A DNA stretch of 64,000 bases from positions 1-64,000 of the forward strand of contig CAVTFT010000006.1 in the NCBI GenBank assembly GCA_963734085.1, written 5' to 3'. Positions 8,606 through 16,642 of the stretch are shown one piece after another (within the stretch, counting starts at the first letter, position 1; every line of letters begins with the position of its first letter). Under the pieces are notes generated by a model. That model worked only from the letters and a program-made list of their open reading frames with translations, was not told the origin of the DNA and ran no database searches. Origin of the DNA: CAIWHR01 sp963734085. Its GTDB lineage: Bacteria > Pseudomonadota > Gammaproteobacteria > Burkholderiales > Casimicrobiaceae. The position numbers and the translations under genes are program-made.

Positions 8606-8780
8606 GTGCCTGCTCTCCAAGGTCTGCGCTATGGCACAGACCGGGAGAGCCGCTGTTGACCGGGCTGCCGGAGCGCAGACGCATTCGGCAGAGGACGACG
8701 ACCGACACCGGCTGCCGACTCTTCTCAGTCTGTCGTGCTTGTTCGCTCGCAGGCGGTACGTCTACGCGAAACCCCTCCGG

Positions 8781-9323
8781 CTACTTCGACGCGTCACGCA
8801 GCGCGAGCATGACGTGCACGGTGCCGCCTTCCCGGCGTTGCTGCATCGGCAAGCCCGAGCGCGCGAAGACGGACAGCATCGACTTGTTCTCGCCGAGCAC
8901 ATCGGCCTCGAGGGCGGCCACCCCGCGCTCGCGGGCGATATCGGCGAGGTGTCGCAACAGGCGGCCGGCGATGCCCAGCCCCTGGTAATCCTCCTCGACG
9001 ACGAACGCGACTTCCGCCGTCCGTTTCCCGACATCGACCAGCATGTAACGACCTGAGGCAATGATGACCTCGTCGGGGCCCTCGCCTGTCGTGACGACCA
9101 GCGCGAGGTCGCCCGCCGGATCGACCCTCATGATCCGGTCGAGCCCCGCCTCGGTCAGTTCGTTCCGGTAACTGAAGAGACGCGTATAGACAGACTCGCG
9201 GTCGAGCTCGCGGATTGCCTTTGCAATCTTCTCGCGGTCGTCGGTGCGCAACTCGCGGATCGTCACCGCGAGCCCGTTGCGGAGCGTCTCGATGCGTACG
9301 AAGCCCGGTGCGTCGGGCATCAT
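8781..9323 (-). CDS. GNAT-family N-acetyltransferase
   Basis: Cytoplasmic acetyl-CoA-dependent acyltransferase, 180 residues. The GNAT fold is visible: an N-terminal strand-helix (VTIRELRTDDREKIAKAIREL), strand 4 (VAFVVEEDYQ), motif A acetyl-CoA loop QGLGIAG followed by the helix RLLRHLADIA, and motif B with ADVLGENKSMLSVFARSG. The arrangement resembles the acetyltransferase part of Pat-type protein acetylases, but no cNMP or NDP-binding domain is attached. The start is uncertain: tandem ATGs at 9323 and 9320 follow a weak upstream region, and TTG 9329 is also in frame. It is the last gene of the DUF3300/DUF2950 group. The substrate is unknown. Confidence 0.82.
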   Translation of the reverse strand: MMPDAPGFVRIETLRNGLAVTIRELRTDDREKIAKAIRELDRESVYTRLFSYRNELTEAGLDRIMRVDPAGDLALVVTTGEGPDEVIIASGRYMLVDVGKRTAEVAFVVEEDYQGLGIAGRLLRHLADIARERGVAALEADVLGENKSMLSVFARSGLPMQQRREGGTVHVMLALRDASK

Positions 9324-9344
9324 CGCCAAGGCGGCAGGACGCCG

Positions 9345-9923
9345 CTACTTCTTCGGCTCGACCGCGATCGCCAGCGCCTGCGTGTACGTCGCCTCGACCT
9401 GATCGCCCTTCGCGATCCGCTTGAACTGCTCGGGGTCCGGAATCTTGAGCTCGACGGTGCGCTGCGGGCCCTTGAGCGTCACGGTCTGCGCCGCGGCGTT
9501 GACGTCGATAACGTTGGCGACAATGGTGATCTGACGGCCGACGGCGCCGGCCGGCTGCTGCCCCGGCTTCGCGCCGACCGCGCCGGCTTGTTCGGTGCGG
9601 GCGACCACGAGGCCGCCGCCCTTCTTGAGCTCGAGCGTCAGCGCTTCGACATACTGCATCTCGACCTGGTCGCCGACCTTCAACTGGTCGAAATTCTTTA
9701 CCTGCGGACCGGCGGTGATCGTCACCTCGTTGCCGTGCGGTCCTTTGAGCGTGATGTCGCGCGTCGCCTTGTCGATCGCGGTGATCGTCGCCGTGATCTT
9801 CACGGTCTTTGCGATGGCCGCCTGGCCGGGCGCACTTCCGCCATAGACCCCGGTCTGGGCGCCCACGGGCAGCGCGAGCGCAACGGCAACGGCAAACCCG
9901 GTTACAACGAACAGCTTCAGCAT
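9345..9923 (-). CDS. secreted two-repeat beta protein
   Basis: Exported 192-residue protein of unknown function. The signal peptide (MLKLFVV..., cleavage after VGA-Q) is followed by two clearly related repeats, each with the pattern ITATITAIDKATRDITLKGP...GDQVEMQYVEAL (about 43-93) and ITIVANVIDVNAAAQTVTLKGP...GDQVEATYTQAL (about 130-187). These look like tandem small beta-barrels. The same strand-turn pattern (ITxIDxxxxxITLKGPxG) is common in uncharacterised proteobacterial secreted proteins. A CAGGAGC ribosome site precedes the ATG. It lies 36 bases after the DUF2950 gene and is probably in the same transcript. Confidence 0.72.
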   Translation of the reverse strand: MLKLFVVTGFAVAVALALPVGAQTGVYGGSAPGQAAIAKTVKITATITAIDKATRDITLKGPHGNEVTITAGPQVKNFDQLKVGDQVEMQYVEALTLELKKGGGLVVARTEQAGAVGAKPGQQPAGAVGRQITIVANVIDVNAAAQTVTLKGPQRTVELKIPDPEQFKRIAKGDQVEATYTQALAIAVEPKK

Positions 9924-9959
9924 GTTTTCGCTCCTGGTGGTGATTGATGACTCGTTACC

Positions 9960-10910
9960 TTACTGACCCTTGACCGGCGACCATTCCTTCCCCGGATCGA
10001 ACCGCTGAATCTGCGCGGCCTTCGCCTGCGTGCCCGGGCCGAGATCCGCCTGGTAGACCTTGCCGTCCTGGTTGACGATGAAGGTCATGATCCCGGAATT
10101 GCCGTATTTCGCCGGCCACGCGACGACGGCGAAGCCGGCGATGCCGTGTCCGCGCACGACGTAGTCGAACGCGCCGCCTTGCGCATTCTTGCCCTGTCCC
10201 TTGAGCATCTTGTAGTAGTAGCCGTGGTACGGCGTCGCCCCCTTGTCGCTCTTCTTGTACCCCTCGCCGGAGGCCTGTGCGACGAGCGCGCCGAGCGGAC
10301 TCGGCGGCTCGCCCGCCTTCACCGGCCAGTAGAGTCCGTCGCGCTTGCCGGGGCTGCTCACGAGCTTCTGCCCGTAGTCGAGCACGCCGTCGCCGTTGCG
10401 GTCTGCCGACGCGTAGTCGTGCTCGGCGTCGACGATCGCCTGCAGCACCTTGATCGTGCTGAGCTCGTTCTCGCCGACGCGGCGGGCGAGCAGCTCGTCC
10501 TTGCCCGCAATCGTGTCGAAGCGCCACTCGTCTCCTTCCTTTACGAGCGGGAAGGCGAACGGAAAGTCGTCGTTGCCGATCGTCAGCGTTGCCTTGTCGC
10601 CGTCGCGCGCGAACGCGTGTTTCTGTTCGTACGCGGCGACGAAGCGCTCGCCGGAGGCGCGATCCGCCGCGGCGTCGCCCGACGAAATCCAGTCGGCGAC
10701 GTTCCCCAGGATGGCCATTGTGGCCTTGCGATCGTGCACCTTGACCGCGGCCACCAGCGCGCTGACGGCATCCTCGGGCGAGGGGAAGGTTTTCTGGGCC
10801 GGCGTCGCGGCCAACGCGGTGGTCGCGAACACCACGGCAACGAGCGACATGAGCAAGGTCCGCACCCGTTCGCACACGCGTGCACCGTTGTTTCGGCGGT
10901 TGACGTTCAT
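9960..10910 (-). CDS. DUF2950 family exported protein
   Basis: Exported protein of the DUF2950 family, 316 residues, function unknown. The start is taken at ATG 10910 (MNVNRRNN), where GGAG lies six bases upstream; a normal signal peptide follows (RVRTLLMSLVAVVFATTALAA). Family features: FPSPEDAVSALVAAVKVHD, the VGENELSTIKVLQAIVDAEHDYA helix, and the C-terminal GYYYKMLKGQG...GHGIAGFAVVAWPAKYG. A stretch with DRNGDGVLDY looks like an EF-hand-type loop. The reading frame is open further upstream and runs into the DUF3300 gene, but the internal ribosome site and signal peptide argue for an independent protein. The DUF3300-DUF2950 pair is a known neighbour pair. Confidence 0.82.
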   Translation of the reverse strand: MNVNRRNNGARVCERVRTLLMSLVAVVFATTALAATPAQKTFPSPEDAVSALVAAVKVHDRKATMAILGNVADWISSGDAAADRASGERFVAAYEQKHAFARDGDKATLTIGNDDFPFAFPLVKEGDEWRFDTIAGKDELLARRVGENELSTIKVLQAIVDAEHDYASADRNGDGVLDYGQKLVSSPGKRDGLYWPVKAGEPPSPLGALVAQASGEGYKKSDKGATPYHGYYYKMLKGQGKNAQGGAFDYVVRGHGIAGFAVVAWPAKYGNSGIMTFIVNQDGKVYQADLGPGTQAKAAQIQRFDPGKEWSPVKGQ

Positions 10911-10957
10911 CATCATCTCCATGATCTTCGCAGTTGGGGTATCGGAACGCTGCCGCT

Positions 10958-12221
10958 TCAGCGCCGGCCGCCGCCGCCGCCCCGCTCCGCCTCCGCCTCC
11001 GCCTCCACGCCCGCCGCCGCCCCCACGCGCGCCACCGCCGCTGTAGCCGCCCCCGCCCCGCGCGCTCATGTTCCCCGATGAGCGGGCGGAGTTCATGCTG
11101 GACGAACCGCGATTGCTGTAATCCCTGGTCTGCGCGCCGCCGCGGGTGTCGAACGCCGACGCGTTGCGCGTGCCGCTCATGTCGCGGCCGCCGAAATCGC
11201 GGCTGCCCGCAGCAGCGCCGGAACTCCGGTCAGACACAGCGCTGCGAGCGCTGAGGTCGCGCGACGAAATATCGCCGCGTTGAATCGACTGCTGTCCGGC
11301 CTCCGCGCGTCCGCGGAACGCGTCACGGGATGCGGCATCGGCTCTCGCGCCTCCGCCGTACTGTCGGGCGACATTCTGGTCGCGGTAGGGCACTGCACCC
11401 CGGCGATTGGCGTTGTGCTGCCAGTTGCCGTTCGATATGTTCGTGCGGTTGAAATTGTTGTAGCGGTTGACGTTCACGTTGACGTTGCCGCCGCCCCAGT
11501 TGCAGTTGCCCCACAAGGCGCCGCCGACGATGACGCCGGCGGTGAAGCCGAGCAGCGCGCCGCCGGCGACGTATCCCGGCGGATAGTAGTAATACGGCGG
11601 GTAAGCGGGATACGGCCACGCGCCGTAGACGACGGTCGGGTTGTACGTCGGCACGTAGACGACCTCGGGATTCGTGGGCTCGATCTTGATCACCGTCGTG
11701 TTGTTCTCGACCTCGGTGACCACCTTCTGCTCCTTGGTGTCCTTGAGCGTGCCCTGCTGCGCGGCCTTGGCGCGCAGTGACTGCGCCGTTGCGAGCACAT
11801 CCTTTTGCTGCGCGAGAAACGCGTCGCCGAGCTTCTGCGTCCAGTCGAGCTTCTCGCTCATCATCGTGAGCACCTGCGGAAAGACCGCCAGCGACTTCAC
11901 GCTCGGATCCCACGGCTGCTGCTGCAGCGCGTCCTCGAGCGCCTTGTCCTTCAGGCCCGGATTGGCCTTGATCCAGCGTTCGGCCGCGACGACGTCGAGC
12001 GGATACGTCGCCGCCATGAGCACCTGCGCGAGCAGCGCGTCGGGGTAGAGCGCGACCGGCGCGAGCAGCTGGTCGAGTTCCTCCTGCGAGAACGTCTTCG
12101 CCGCCGCGGACGGCGCAGCGGCGGGCGCCTGAGCCGGCGGCGTAGGTACCTGCGCCGACGACCAAAACGCCAGCGCGAGGCCGAGCACTGCTGCGATCAA
12201 CGACGTTGTGGCTTGTTTCAT
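10958..12221 (-). CDS. DUF3300 family exported protein (apparent +1 base in Gly tract)
   Basis: Exported protein of the DUF3300 family, about 420 residues if the frame is repaired. ATG 12221 has an AAAGGA ribosome site and a Sec signal peptide. The DUF3300 core is at about residues 45-200 (FSQEELDQLLAPVALYPDALLAQVLMAA starts it, then RWIKANPGL and QQQPWDPSVKSL). A Tyr/Pro-rich stretch, a Gly-zipper (VAGGALLGFTAGVIVGGALWG), NVNVNVN repeats, an Arg/Ser/Asp-rich region and a Gly tail follow. As given, the frame passes through the Gly tract into the DUF2950 gene (769 codons from TTG/ATG to 9960). Removing one C from the C4 run at 10980-10983 restores the expected ending GGGGGRR-stop with TGA at 10960-10958. 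An indel is therefore the simplest reading. Confidence 0.78.
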
Positions 12222-12558
12222 GCGTGTCCTTTCAGGGTCGCCGCGCTGCATTGATCGTGCGGCAACCACGCTGTCGTCGGCGCGTCACTTGATCGCAACC
12301 ACAGGTTTCCATGCGTGCACGGAACGCCCGCAGTAAGTGTTCAACGCGTGCTATTGCTGCTGTTGAGCCTGCTGTTTCTGCGCCGCCTGCTTCTGGCGGG
12401 ACTTGGTGCCACCGGCTATCGTACCAGCTTCCGCGCCGATGCCCGCACCAGTCCACCGCGGTAATGAATGGTCCGGGAGAGCCGGGGCGCCATCGCCAAA
12501 TTCCGAGGGCCTTATCAAACCGGCGCAGACCTTCGGCGGGCGCGAGCTAGGCAGGCGT
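12222..12558. other. intergenic region with a coding remnant
   Basis: A 337-base gap between minus-strand genes. It holds the ribosome site of the DUF3300 gene at its left edge and, at about 12351-12461, a short stretch that still reads like the C-terminus of a glycine-zipper protein (listed separately). Nothing else is recognised. Confidence 0.5.
12351..12461 (-). pseudogene. possible glycine-zipper protein remnant
   Basis: In one minus-strand frame ending at TAG 12353-12351, the last 35 or so codons read as a glycine-zipper plus basic/Gln tail: GAGIGAEAGTIAGG followed by TKSRQKQAAQKQQAQQQQ. This composition is typical of the C-termini of proteobacterial glycine-zipper envelope proteins and unlike the Arg-rich noise upstream in the same frame. 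No start, ribosome site or remaining body is present, so it looks like the tail of a decayed gene. It could be coincidence. Confidence 0.35.
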
Positions 12559-13137
12559 TCAATGCTGGCGCTTTGATGCTGCGAGCTCTCGGATGAAGTC
12601 TTCCGCCCGCCCCCACTCGCCGTAGCCCGCCGCCGGATTGAGATGGCCGACGGCCCCGACGTTGACGAGTCGACTGCCCCACGCTCCGGCGAGGGCTTCG
12701 ACGCGATCGAGCGCTCCGAGCGGATCGTTGGTGCTCGCAGCGACGATGCTCGGGAACGGCAATTTCGCACGCGGTGTCGGCAGCCAGCCGTTCTGCCGCA
12801 GCACCTCCTGCGTTGGATAGCCTTCCGGCAACGGCGACTCGAAGTCCGGCGGCGTGGCAAGCAGCGCGCCCTTGATCGCGCGCTCGTGCCGCCGCGCCCA
12901 GTGCACGGTGATCATCACGCCCGCGCTGTGCGCCACGAGGATCACCGGACCTTCGATATGCGCGAGCGACCGATCGAGCGCGGCGACCCACGCCGCGCAC
13001 GAGAGCTTGTCGCGCTCCATCCGCGGCACCGACCGCGCGTTGGGAAGCTTGGCCTCGAGCAACGTCTGCCAATGGTCGGCCACGTGGTCGCGCAAGCCGG
13101 GAACAAACAGGATCGTGGGAGTCGAAGCGGAGTTCAC
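12559..13137 (-). CDS. RBBP9/YdeN-family serine hydrolase
   Basis: Small cytoplasmic alpha/beta hydrolase, 192 residues, of the RBBP9/YdeN (DUF1749-like) family. Visible features: the N-terminal strand and oxyanion region ILFVPGLRDHVADHWQ, the nucleophile elbow VAHSAG with Ser71, the acid in STNDPLG (Asp138) and the catalytic His165 in VGHLN. The WGRAEDFIRELA ending is also typical. It begins 9 bases after the acyl-CoA dehydrogenase stop and is the last gene of the PHA/RND run, so a role in ester or thioester housekeeping of the same pathway is possible. Substrates for bacterial members are generally unknown. Confidence 0.82.
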   Translation of the reverse strand: MNSASTPTILFVPGLRDHVADHWQTLLEAKLPNARSVPRMERDKLSCAAWVAALDRSLAHIEGPVILVAHSAGVMITVHWARRHERAIKGALLATPPDFESPLPEGYPTQEVLRQNGWLPTPRAKLPFPSIVAASTNDPLGALDRVEALAGAWGSRLVNVGAVGHLNPAAGYGEWGRAEDFIRELAASKRQH

Positions 13138-13146
13138 GTCGCGCTC

Positions 13147-14949
13147 TCAGAAGGCTTCGTCCGCGAACGCGAGCAGGCTCTCCGCGCCGCCCGTGACCGT
13201 GTCGCGCAGTCCCGCAGCGTGCGTAAGGCAGTGATCGGCAAAGTGGCGCGTGGTCGCGATCTTCGCCCGCAGATAGATGTCGTCGCCGTCACCGGCGGCA
13301 AGCCTCCTAGAAGCGACGAGCGAAGCACGCGCCAGCTCGGCACCACCGCAGACGATGCCGGCGAGCTCGAGAAACGGCGCCGCGCCGGCCAGCACGGCGC
13401 GGGGATTCTGCCGGAACCGGCCCACGACGAATTGCGCGGCCTCGTCCAGCGCATCGACGGCCGCAAGGAGCCGGGTGCCGATCACCTCGAGCTCGTCCTG
13501 TCCGGAATCGAGGAGCTTGCGCCCGGTGTTGCGGATGGTCGCGATCGTCGCAGCCAGCGCCTTGCCGCCATCGCGCGCAACCTTGCGGCCGATGAGATCG
13601 TTGGCCTGGATGCCCGTCGTGCCCTCGTAGATCGTCGTGATCCGCGCATCGCGCAGATACTGCGCCGCGCCGGATTCCTCGATGTAGCCCATGCCGCCGT
13701 GAACCTGCACGCCGAGCGACGTAATGTGCTGCGCCATCTCGGTGCTCCAGCCCTTGACGATCGGGATCATCAGCTCGGCGTACGCGAGCTCGCGCCCGCG
13801 GACTGCGGCGTCCGGGTGCCGGTGCGCGCGATCGAGCGCCGCCGCCGTCACGTAGCCCAGCGCACGCGCTGCCTCCGAGCAGGCGCGCATCGTGAGCAGC
13901 ATCCTCCGCACGTCGGGATGGCCGATGATGCCGGTCCCACCGGCATCCGGCGTGGTGCCGGCGACGCGGCCCTGCACGCGCTCGCGCGCATACGTCACCG
14001 CGCGCTGGTACGCGCGATCCGCGAGGCCCACGCCCTGCATCCCGACGCCGAATCGCGCGAGATTCATCATCACGAACATGTATTCGAGGCCGCGGTTTTC
14101 CACGCCGACGAGGTGGCCGATGGCGCCGCCGCTGTCCCCGAACGCGAGCACCGCCGTCGGGCTCGCGTGGATCCCGAGCTTGTGCTCGAGCGACACGCAG
14201 CGGACGTCGTTGCGCTCGCCGGGCGTGCCGTCCGCGTTCGGGAGGAACTTGGGAACGACGAAGAGCGAGATGCCCCTGGTCCCGGCCGGAGCGTCCGGCG
14301 TGCGCGCGAGCACGAGATGCACGATGTTGCTCGTGAAGTCGTGCTCGCCGTACGTGATGAAGATCTTGCTGCCGTAGAGCTTGTACGTGCCGTCGTCCTG
14401 CGGGATCGCCTTCGTGCGGATCGCCGCCAGGTCCGAACCGGCCTGCGGCTCGGTGAGATTCATCGTGCCGGTCCATTCGCCGGACACCATCTTCGGCAGG
14501 TAGGTGCGCTTGAGCTCGTCGGAGCCGTTGAGCTCGATCGCCTCGATCGCGCCCGCCGTCAGCATCGGGCAGAGCTCGAAGCCCATGTTCGACGCATTCC
14601 ACATCTCGTCGATGGCCGCGGCGACGAGCCGCGGCATGCCCTGCCCGCCGAACTCCGGACTCTTGGCGAGGCCGTTCCAGCCCAACTCGCAGAACTGCCG
14701 ATAGGCGTCCTTGAATCCGGCTGGCGTGGAAACGCTGCCGTCTTCCTGCCAGCGCGCGCCTTCGCGGTCTCCGCTTCGGTTGAGAGGATCGAGGACGCCG
14801 CCCGCGAACCTGGCCGCTTCCTCGAGGATCGCGGCGACGGTCTCGGCGCTCGCGTCCTCGTAGCCGGGCAGCGCGGCGATCGCGTCGAGTCCGGCGAGCT
14901 CGTTCATGACGAACCGCATGTCGGCGAGCGGTGCTTGATACTGACTCAT
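13147..14949 (-). CDS. acyl-CoA dehydrogenase, DmdC-like long form
   Basis: FAD-dependent acyl-CoA dehydrogenase that introduces the 2,3-double bond into an acyl-CoA, passing electrons to ETF. At 600 residues it belongs to the long subgroup related to 3-methylmercaptopropionyl-CoA dehydrogenase (DmdC), longer than the usual 380-400. Seen: FAD/substrate motif NLTEPQAGSDL (about 164-174), GVQVHGGMGYIEE (414-425), catalytic Glu442 in YEGTTGIQANDLIGRK, and the C-terminal extra helical domain. It lies 22 bases after the acyl-CoA ligase in the PHA cluster, where it would make the enoyl-CoA used by the MaoC-type hydratase. The long subgroup often acts on fatty acyl-CoAs, so DMSP metabolism should not be assumed. 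Confidence 0.9.
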   Translation of the reverse strand: MSQYQAPLADMRFVMNELAGLDAIAALPGYEDASAETVAAILEEAARFAGGVLDPLNRSGDREGARWQEDGSVSTPAGFKDAYRQFCELGWNGLAKSPEFGGQGMPRLVAAAIDEMWNASNMGFELCPMLTAGAIEAIELNGSDELKRTYLPKMVSGEWTGTMNLTEPQAGSDLAAIRTKAIPQDDGTYKLYGSKIFITYGEHDFTSNIVHLVLARTPDAPAGTRGISLFVVPKFLPNADGTPGERNDVRCVSLEHKLGIHASPTAVLAFGDSGGAIGHLVGVENRGLEYMFVMMNLARFGVGMQGVGLADRAYQRAVTYARERVQGRVAGTTPDAGGTGIIGHPDVRRMLLTMRACSEAARALGYVTAAALDRAHRHPDAAVRGRELAYAELMIPIVKGWSTEMAQHITSLGVQVHGGMGYIEESGAAQYLRDARITTIYEGTTGIQANDLIGRKVARDGGKALAATIATIRNTGRKLLDSGQDELEVIGTRLLAAVDALDEAAQFVVGRFRQNPRAVLAGAAPFLELAGIVCGGAELARASLVASRRLAAGDGDDIYLRAKIATTRHFADHCLTHAAGLRDTVTGGAESLLAFADEAF

Positions 14950-14971
14950 CGCTGTCTCCGGGAATGCAGCG

Positions 14972-16642
14972 TCAGCGCGCTTCCGCCGCCGCTGGCGCGA
15001 GCTCGGGCAGCTTCGCGCGGATCACCTTCTTGTCGAGCTTGCCCACGCTCGTCTTCGGGATCGCATCGACGAAATACACCCGGTCCGGCACCGCGTACTT
15101 CGAGACCGCGCCGCGCGTCGCGCAATCGGCGACGTGCGCGCGGATGGCTTCCGCCGTCGGCACATCGCCGCCGGCCTTCAGCACGACGAGCGCGACCGGG
15201 CGCTCGCCCCACTTGTCGTCCGGCACGCCGATGACCGCCGTCTCCGCCACGCCCGCGACGCGCAGGATCAAGTCCTCGATGTCGAGCGAGGACACCCACT
15301 CGCCGCCCGTCTTCACGACGTCCTTGATCCGGTCCACGATCTTGAGGTAGCCGTCGGCGTCGATCACGCCGACGTCGCCGGTGTGGAGCCAGCCGCCGCG
15401 CCACAGTTCCTCGGAGCGCCCGGGCTCGTCGAGATAGCCCTGCGTGAGCCACGGCGCGCGCACGACGACCTCGCCCTGGCTCGCGCCGTCGTGCGGCACG
15501 TCGTTCATGTCGGCGTCGACGATGCGCAGCTGCACGAACGGAATCGGGCGGCCGGCCCTGCACCGCACTGGCAGGCTTCGCTCGTCGTCCGCCGCGAGAA
15601 GACTGGGGGTGAGGTGCGCAAGCGTGAGGATCGGGCACGTCTCCGACATGCCGTAGCCGCCGATGACGTCGATCCCCTTGTCGACCGCCGCGCGGGCGAG
15701 CAGCAGCGGCAGGGCCGAGCCGCCGATCACGACCTTCCAGCCGCGCACGTTCCCTTCGTGCAGCGCGGGGCTCGCGAGCATCATCTGCAGGATCGTCGGC
15801 ACGCAGTGCGAGAAGGTGACCCCTTCGCGCTTGATGAGACCGAGCAGGACGTCCGGCACGTAGCGCCCCGGGTAGACCTGCTTCACGCCGAGCAGCGTCG
15901 CGACATACGGCAGGCCCCACGCGTGGACGTGGAACATCGGCGTGATCGGCATGTAGACGTCGCGCGCGCCGAACGACGCGTGCGGCGCGTGCGCGAAGGC
16001 CTGCGAAACGCCGAGCGTGTGCAGCACGAGCTGCCGATGGCTGTAGTAGACGCCCTTCGGCAGCCCCGTGGTCCCGGTGGTATAGAACGTCGTCGCGCGG
16101 GTGTCCTCGGGGAGCGCCGGGAAATCGTATTCGGGCGCGACGGCGGCGAGCATCGACTCGTAGTCGGCGTCGAAATCGATTGCCGCCGACGAAACGGCGG
16201 CGCCGTCGTTGATCAGCACGAACCGGACGCCCCGCCGAATCTTGGCGCGGATGCCTTCGAGCAGCGGCAGGAACTCCGCGTTGACGAGGATCACGTCGTC
16301 CTTCGCGTGATTGATCGTGTAGAGCACCTGCTCCGGCGAGATCCGCACGTTCACCGTGTGCAGCACGGCGCCCATCATCGGCACCGCGAAAAAGCATTCG
16401 AGGTAGCGATGGCTGTCCCAGTCCATGATCGCGACCGTCGCGCCGGGCTCGACGCCGAGCGCGGCGAGCGCCGACGCGAGGCGGTTCACGCGCTCGGCGA
16501 GCGTCGCGTACGTGTAGCGCAGCCGGTCGGCGTAGACGATTTCCTGCGCGGGCGCATGGGCAACGCCGTAGGCGAGGATCTGGCCGATCGAAAGCGATGC
16601 GTCGCACGCCGACGGCGTGCGCGCGATGGCGAGGGGATTCAT
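14972..16642 (-). CDS. fatty-acid/medium-chain acyl-CoA ligase (AMP-forming)
   Basis: ATP-dependent acyl-CoA synthetase, ANL superfamily, 556 residues. Seen: the P-loop-like motif TTGTTGLPKGV (about 188-197), MFHVHAWG (236-243), GYGMSET (329-335), the hinge/ATP motif GWLHTGDVGVIDADGYLKIVDR, and the C-terminal catalytic Lys535 in PKTSVGKLDKK. It resembles the medium/long-chain fatty acid-CoA ligases of Pseudomonas and Burkholderia. ATG 16642 has a GGAG site and overlaps the PhaZ stop by four bases (ATGA), which suggests translational coupling: the hydroxy acids released by PhaZ could be directly re-activated. The frame is open far upstream of this ATG but reads antisense-like Arg-rich sequence there, so the extension is rejected. 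Confidence 0.9.
   Translation of the reverse strand: MNPLAIARTPSACDASLSIGQILAYGVAHAPAQEIVYADRLRYTYATLAERVNRLASALAALGVEPGATVAIMDWDSHRYLECFFAVPMMGAVLHTVNVRISPEQVLYTINHAKDDVILVNAEFLPLLEGIRAKIRRGVRFVLINDGAAVSSAAIDFDADYESMLAAVAPEYDFPALPEDTRATTFYTTGTTGLPKGVYYSHRQLVLHTLGVSQAFAHAPHASFGARDVYMPITPMFHVHAWGLPYVATLLGVKQVYPGRYVPDVLLGLIKREGVTFSHCVPTILQMMLASPALHEGNVRGWKVVIGGSALPLLLARAAVDKGIDVIGGYGMSETCPILTLAHLTPSLLAADDERSLPVRCRAGRPIPFVQLRIVDADMNDVPHDGASQGEVVVRAPWLTQGYLDEPGRSEELWRGGWLHTGDVGVIDADGYLKIVDRIKDVVKTGGEWVSSLDIEDLILRVAGVAETAVIGVPDDKWGERPVALVVLKAGGDVPTAEAIRAHVADCATRGAVSKYAVPDRVYFVDAIPKTSVGKLDKKVIRAKLPELAPAAAEAR

Noticed and set aside
9960..12269. A true DUF3300-DUF2950 fusion protein
   Set aside because: DUF2950 has its own ribosome site, ATG and signal peptide, and one base less gives the usual DUF3300 ending; kept only as a finding.
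12643..15234. 863-codon plus-strand open frame
   Set aside because: It lies antisense to the acyl-CoA dehydrogenase and hydrolase genes and is very Arg/Ala/His rich, as expected for a shadow of GC-rich coding DNA; it has no ribosome site.
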